A DNA stretch of 64,000 nucleotides from NCBI RefSeq assembly GCF_021390195.1, contig NZ_CP090003.1, forward strand, positions 1,662,001 to 1,726,000, given 5' to 3'. A program made the translations under genes and the position numbers. Below the pieces are notes generated by a model. It had not been told where the DNA came from. It was given only the letters and a program-made list of their open reading frames with translations, and searched no databases. Positions within the stretch are counted from its first letter, which is position 1; every line of letters starts with the position of its first letter. The DNA is from Flagellimonas sp. CMM7 (GTDB lineage: Bacteria > Bacteroidota > Bacteroidia > Flavobacteriales > Flavobacteriaceae). This document shows positions 62,120 to 64,000 of the stretch, one piece after another.

Positions 62120-63219
62120 TCCAAAAACTCTAAACATACTGGGCTTGGCAATGCAGTTTCATTTAAAAACTCCAGTGTTCCACTTTCTGTATCACGTGTA
62201 AAAATGGTAATATTATTGCTTCTCTGATTGGCTACCAACAGGAAGTTCCCACTTGGGTCAATAGAAAAGTTCCGTGGCCAATCGCCTTTGACTGATTCGC
62301 GGCCAACCAATTGTAACTTTCCCGTTGTTTGATCTACTTTAAAAATGACTATTGTATTTTCTCCACGGTTAGAACCGTATAAAAATTTACCATCAGCAGA
62401 TAAATGAATATCAGCACAAAAGTTTTCGCCATTAAAAGAAGCATCTAAAGTGCTTTTGGTTTCTAGTTCTAAATAATTTCCATTTTCACTTTTTTGAAAA
62501 ATGGTAATCGTAGAATTTAATTCATTAATGACATATAGGAATTCATTTTTCTTGCTGAACACAAAATGCCTTGAGCCAGCGCCATTGGGTAAATCCAGTG
62601 AAGCTTGTCCTGCAATAACGAACTGACCTTTTTGGTTTTGATAACGTTTTATGGCATCCAGTCCCAAGTCTGATACAAGCAGACCTTCTGAAGAAAATTT
62701 TGCCATATGGGTATGAGCTATTTTGACTGTATCCAGCACTTTATGATCAATTAGTTGTGGATTGCTTTTTAATGTTCCGTCATCTTCCAATTCAAAAATG
62801 GAGAGATTTCCTCCCGTATAATTTGAGACGGCCAAGTATCCATCATCTGATAGCGAAACATGACAGGGATGTGCGCCTCCTGTACCCATGCTGTTCTGAA
62901 GCTCTAGAAGTCCGTCCTTCAATTTAAAAGCAGTCACTCCACCTCCCAAACTATCAAAATCTGCAGTTTCCTGTACCGCATATAGGTTTGTTTGGTCTTT
63001 GGATATTTTCAAAAAAGAGGGGTTTGGCAATACCGCCGCCAAGCTCTTTTCCTCAAGTGTTCCTGAACTGGAATTAAAAATAAAGCGATAGATTCCCTCA
63101 CTTTCGCCATCGGTATAGGTTCCCACAAATAAGGGATATGTTTTTGCCACTTGCTTTTTTTCGGAACAACCCATTAAAATCAATAAAGAAATGCTAAAAA
63201 CTAAATATAAAAACTTCAT
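62116..63219 (-). CDS. Lactonase family lipoprotein (6-phosphogluconolactonase-like)
   Basis: The 367-residue protein has a lipobox (LILMGCSEKK) and a seven-bladed lactonase propeller (PF10282-type): PLFVGTYTDGESEGIYRF, GGAHPCHVSLSDDGYLAVSNYTGG, GAGSRHFVFS and DIHLSADGKFLYGSNRGENTI. Cytoplasmic relatives (Pgl) hydrolyse 6-phosphogluconolactone, but export of this one argues for a different, extracytoplasmic lactone. It is convergent with the PD40 gene (4-base overlap) and divergent from the AraC gene at 63302. Confidence 0.86.
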   Translation of the reverse strand: MKFLYLVFSISLLILMGCSEKKQVAKTYPLFVGTYTDGESEGIYRFIFNSSSGTLEEKSLAAVLPNPSFLKISKDQTNLYAVQETADFDSLGGGVTAFKLKDGLLELQNSMGTGGAHPCHVSLSDDGYLAVSNYTGGNLSIFELEDDGTLKSNPQLIDHKVLDTVKIAHTHMAKFSSEGLLVSDLGLDAIKRYQNQKGQFVIAGQASLDLPNGAGSRHFVFSKKNEFLYVINELNSTITIFQKSENGNYLELETKSTLDASFNGENFCADIHLSADGKFLYGSNRGENTIVIFKVDQTTGKLQLVGRESVKGDWPRNFSIDPSGNFLLVANQRSNNITIFTRDTESGTLEFLNETALPSPVCLEFLD

Positions 63220-63301
63220 TTGCCAAAAGGTCTTTTGCTAAAAATAGTAACTAAATGTGACATGTAAATTTTCTTTGTCTCCTTCTTTATATTTTTGAAG
63301 A

Positions 63302-64000
63302 GTGGATAAGGATACCGTAATATTGATTTTAAGTTCTTTGGGCATTGCCCAGGCACTTTTTCTTTCATTTTATCTCTTAACCCTCAAAAAGGGAAATAGA
63401 AATGCGAACATTTTTTTGGCACTGGCTATTTTTGGTTTGACCATCCGCATTGGCAAGTCCATACTTAATGTGCATTTGAATTTGGAACCTTGGCAGCGCA
63501 ATGTGGGGCTTTCTGGCATTTTGTTGACCGGCCCATTCTTATGGCTTTATGGTAAAGTGTTGCTAAGTGCGCAAAAAAAAATCGATTTTAAGGATTACAT
63601 TCATATTATTCCATTTGTTTTGTTTGTCTTTTTATGCACTATTATTCCCAACGACGGCCGTCCAATCTCTTATGTTATTTATCTTACAGTATTTGCTCAT
63701 TTGGCAGCTTATATTGTTTTCTCTTCTCAAGTATTCTATAAGCATAGAACAAAAGTGCATCCGCAGCGGGCCTCGTGGTATAGAAATCTGGTTATAGGGG
63801 TTGCCTTGATCTGGCTTTTTTATATGGGTAACCTTGCAGGTTTGTTCCCCCTTTACATTGGTGGTGCTGTATTTTTCTCTGTATTGATTTATATTTTCTC
63901 TTTTCTTTTTTTGCAGAAACATGCTTTTCAATTGGGAAAGTACAACACCTCTTCTTTAGACAAATCTGCCTCGGAAGAGCTTTTGGATGCCATAAAAAAA
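63302..64000 (+). CDS. AraC family transcriptional regulator with membrane N-terminus (partial)
   Basis: 233 residues are in the window; the gene runs off the right edge. The GTG at 63302 follows an in-frame stop (63296-63298), so the start is well fixed. Seven or so hydrophobic helices span residues 5-215 (ILSSLGIAQALFLSFYLLTL, and so on), then a soluble linker (KYNTSSLDKSASEELLDAIKK). This is the usual layout of Bacteroidota membrane AraC regulators, whose HTH domain would lie beyond base 64000. The DNA-binding part is not visible, so the AraC label is inference. Confidence 0.75.
   Translation, partial: MDKDTVILILSSLGIAQALFLSFYLLTLKKGNRNANIFLALAIFGLTIRIGKSILNVHLNLEPWQRNVGLSGILLTGPFLWLYGKVLLSAQKKIDFKDYIHIIPFVLFVFLCTIIPNDGRPISYVIYLTVFAHLAAYIVFSSQVFYKHRTKVHPQRASWYRNLVIGVALIWLFYMGNLAGLFPLYIGGAVFFSVLIYIFSFLFLQKHAFQLGKYNTSSLDKSASEELLDAIKK

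Noticed and set aside
62116..63219. Housekeeping pgl gene for the pentose phosphate pathway
   Set aside because: A lipoprotein signal implies export, so the cytoplasmic role is unlikely.
1..64000. CRISPR arrays, tRNA, rRNA, insertion sequences or phage genes
   Set aside because: No direct-repeat arrays, cloverleaf-like tRNA segments, transposase motifs or phage structural genes were seen on reading both strands; a dedicated tRNA scan could still find a missed one.

Overview
The window looks like chromosomal DNA of a marine-type member of the Flavobacteriaceae (Bacteroidota). It is AT-rich and densely packed. Best protein resemblances (from memory of the families) include a eukaryote-like class Ia ribonucleotide reductase, LytTR and TPR-LytS signalling proteins, DUF5916 and VPS10/BNR secreted proteins, DUF3109, and an AraC regulator with a multi-helix membrane N-terminus. 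Ribosome-binding sites are weak, and some genes show TAnnTTTG promoter elements, as expected for this phylum. No rRNA, tRNA, CRISPR array, insertion sequence or prophage was seen.

Region 1 (1-10.3 kb) is a sugar-oxidation locus. It holds two GMC flavoenzymes, a gluconate-dehydrogenase-subunit-3 partner, two AP-endonuclease-2-like TIM-barrel isomerases (one cut by the window edge), a Gfo/Idh/MocA oxidoreductase, two MFS permeases, a DinB-fold protein and an ASCH protein. The gene set resembles pathways that oxidise glycosides to 3-keto sugars and then rearrange or cleave them. Region 2 (10.5-14.1 kb) is the nrdB-nrdA operon, followed by a roughly 0.9 kb stretch with a small gene interrupted by an amber codon and ending in a perfect terminator hairpin.

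Region 3 (15-27 kb) is mostly housekeeping: a LytTR/LytS two-component pair, DUF3109, MarC, a small membrane protein, the operon DnaJ/TerB - HupE - dCMP deaminase - S41 protease, bacilliredoxin, PlsC acyltransferase plus HD hydrolase, a hyaluronan-synthase-like GT2, and a Tat-exported Gfo/Idh/MocA protein. Region 4 (28-39 kb) has a serine hydrolase with a membrane LytTR regulator, an ECF sigma factor with two YCII/DGPF proteins (an ECF42-like module), a radical SAM protein, enoyl-CoA hydratase, an NtrY-like kinase and a HemJ/CopD protein.

Region 5 (39-49 kb) has two giant secreted VPS10/BNR propeller proteins on either side of a MutS-family ATPase, then a P1 peptidase and an NTF2-like protein. 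Region 6 (49-53 kb) has an SPFH-GYF protein next to a double zinc-ribbon membrane protein, a lipoprotein and a membrane LytTR regulator. Region 7 (53-64 kb) is rich in exported proteins: DUF5916, small lipoproteins, a metallo-beta-lactamase-fold lipoprotein, two PD40 propeller proteins, an esterase split by a frameshift at an A7 run, an SMP-30-like propeller, a lactonase, and the start of an AraC-type regulator that runs off the right edge. The points most worth a second look are the GMC locus with its cluster-type cysteines, the SPFH/zinc-ribbon pair, the secreted operon with the split esterase, and the amber-interrupted gene.
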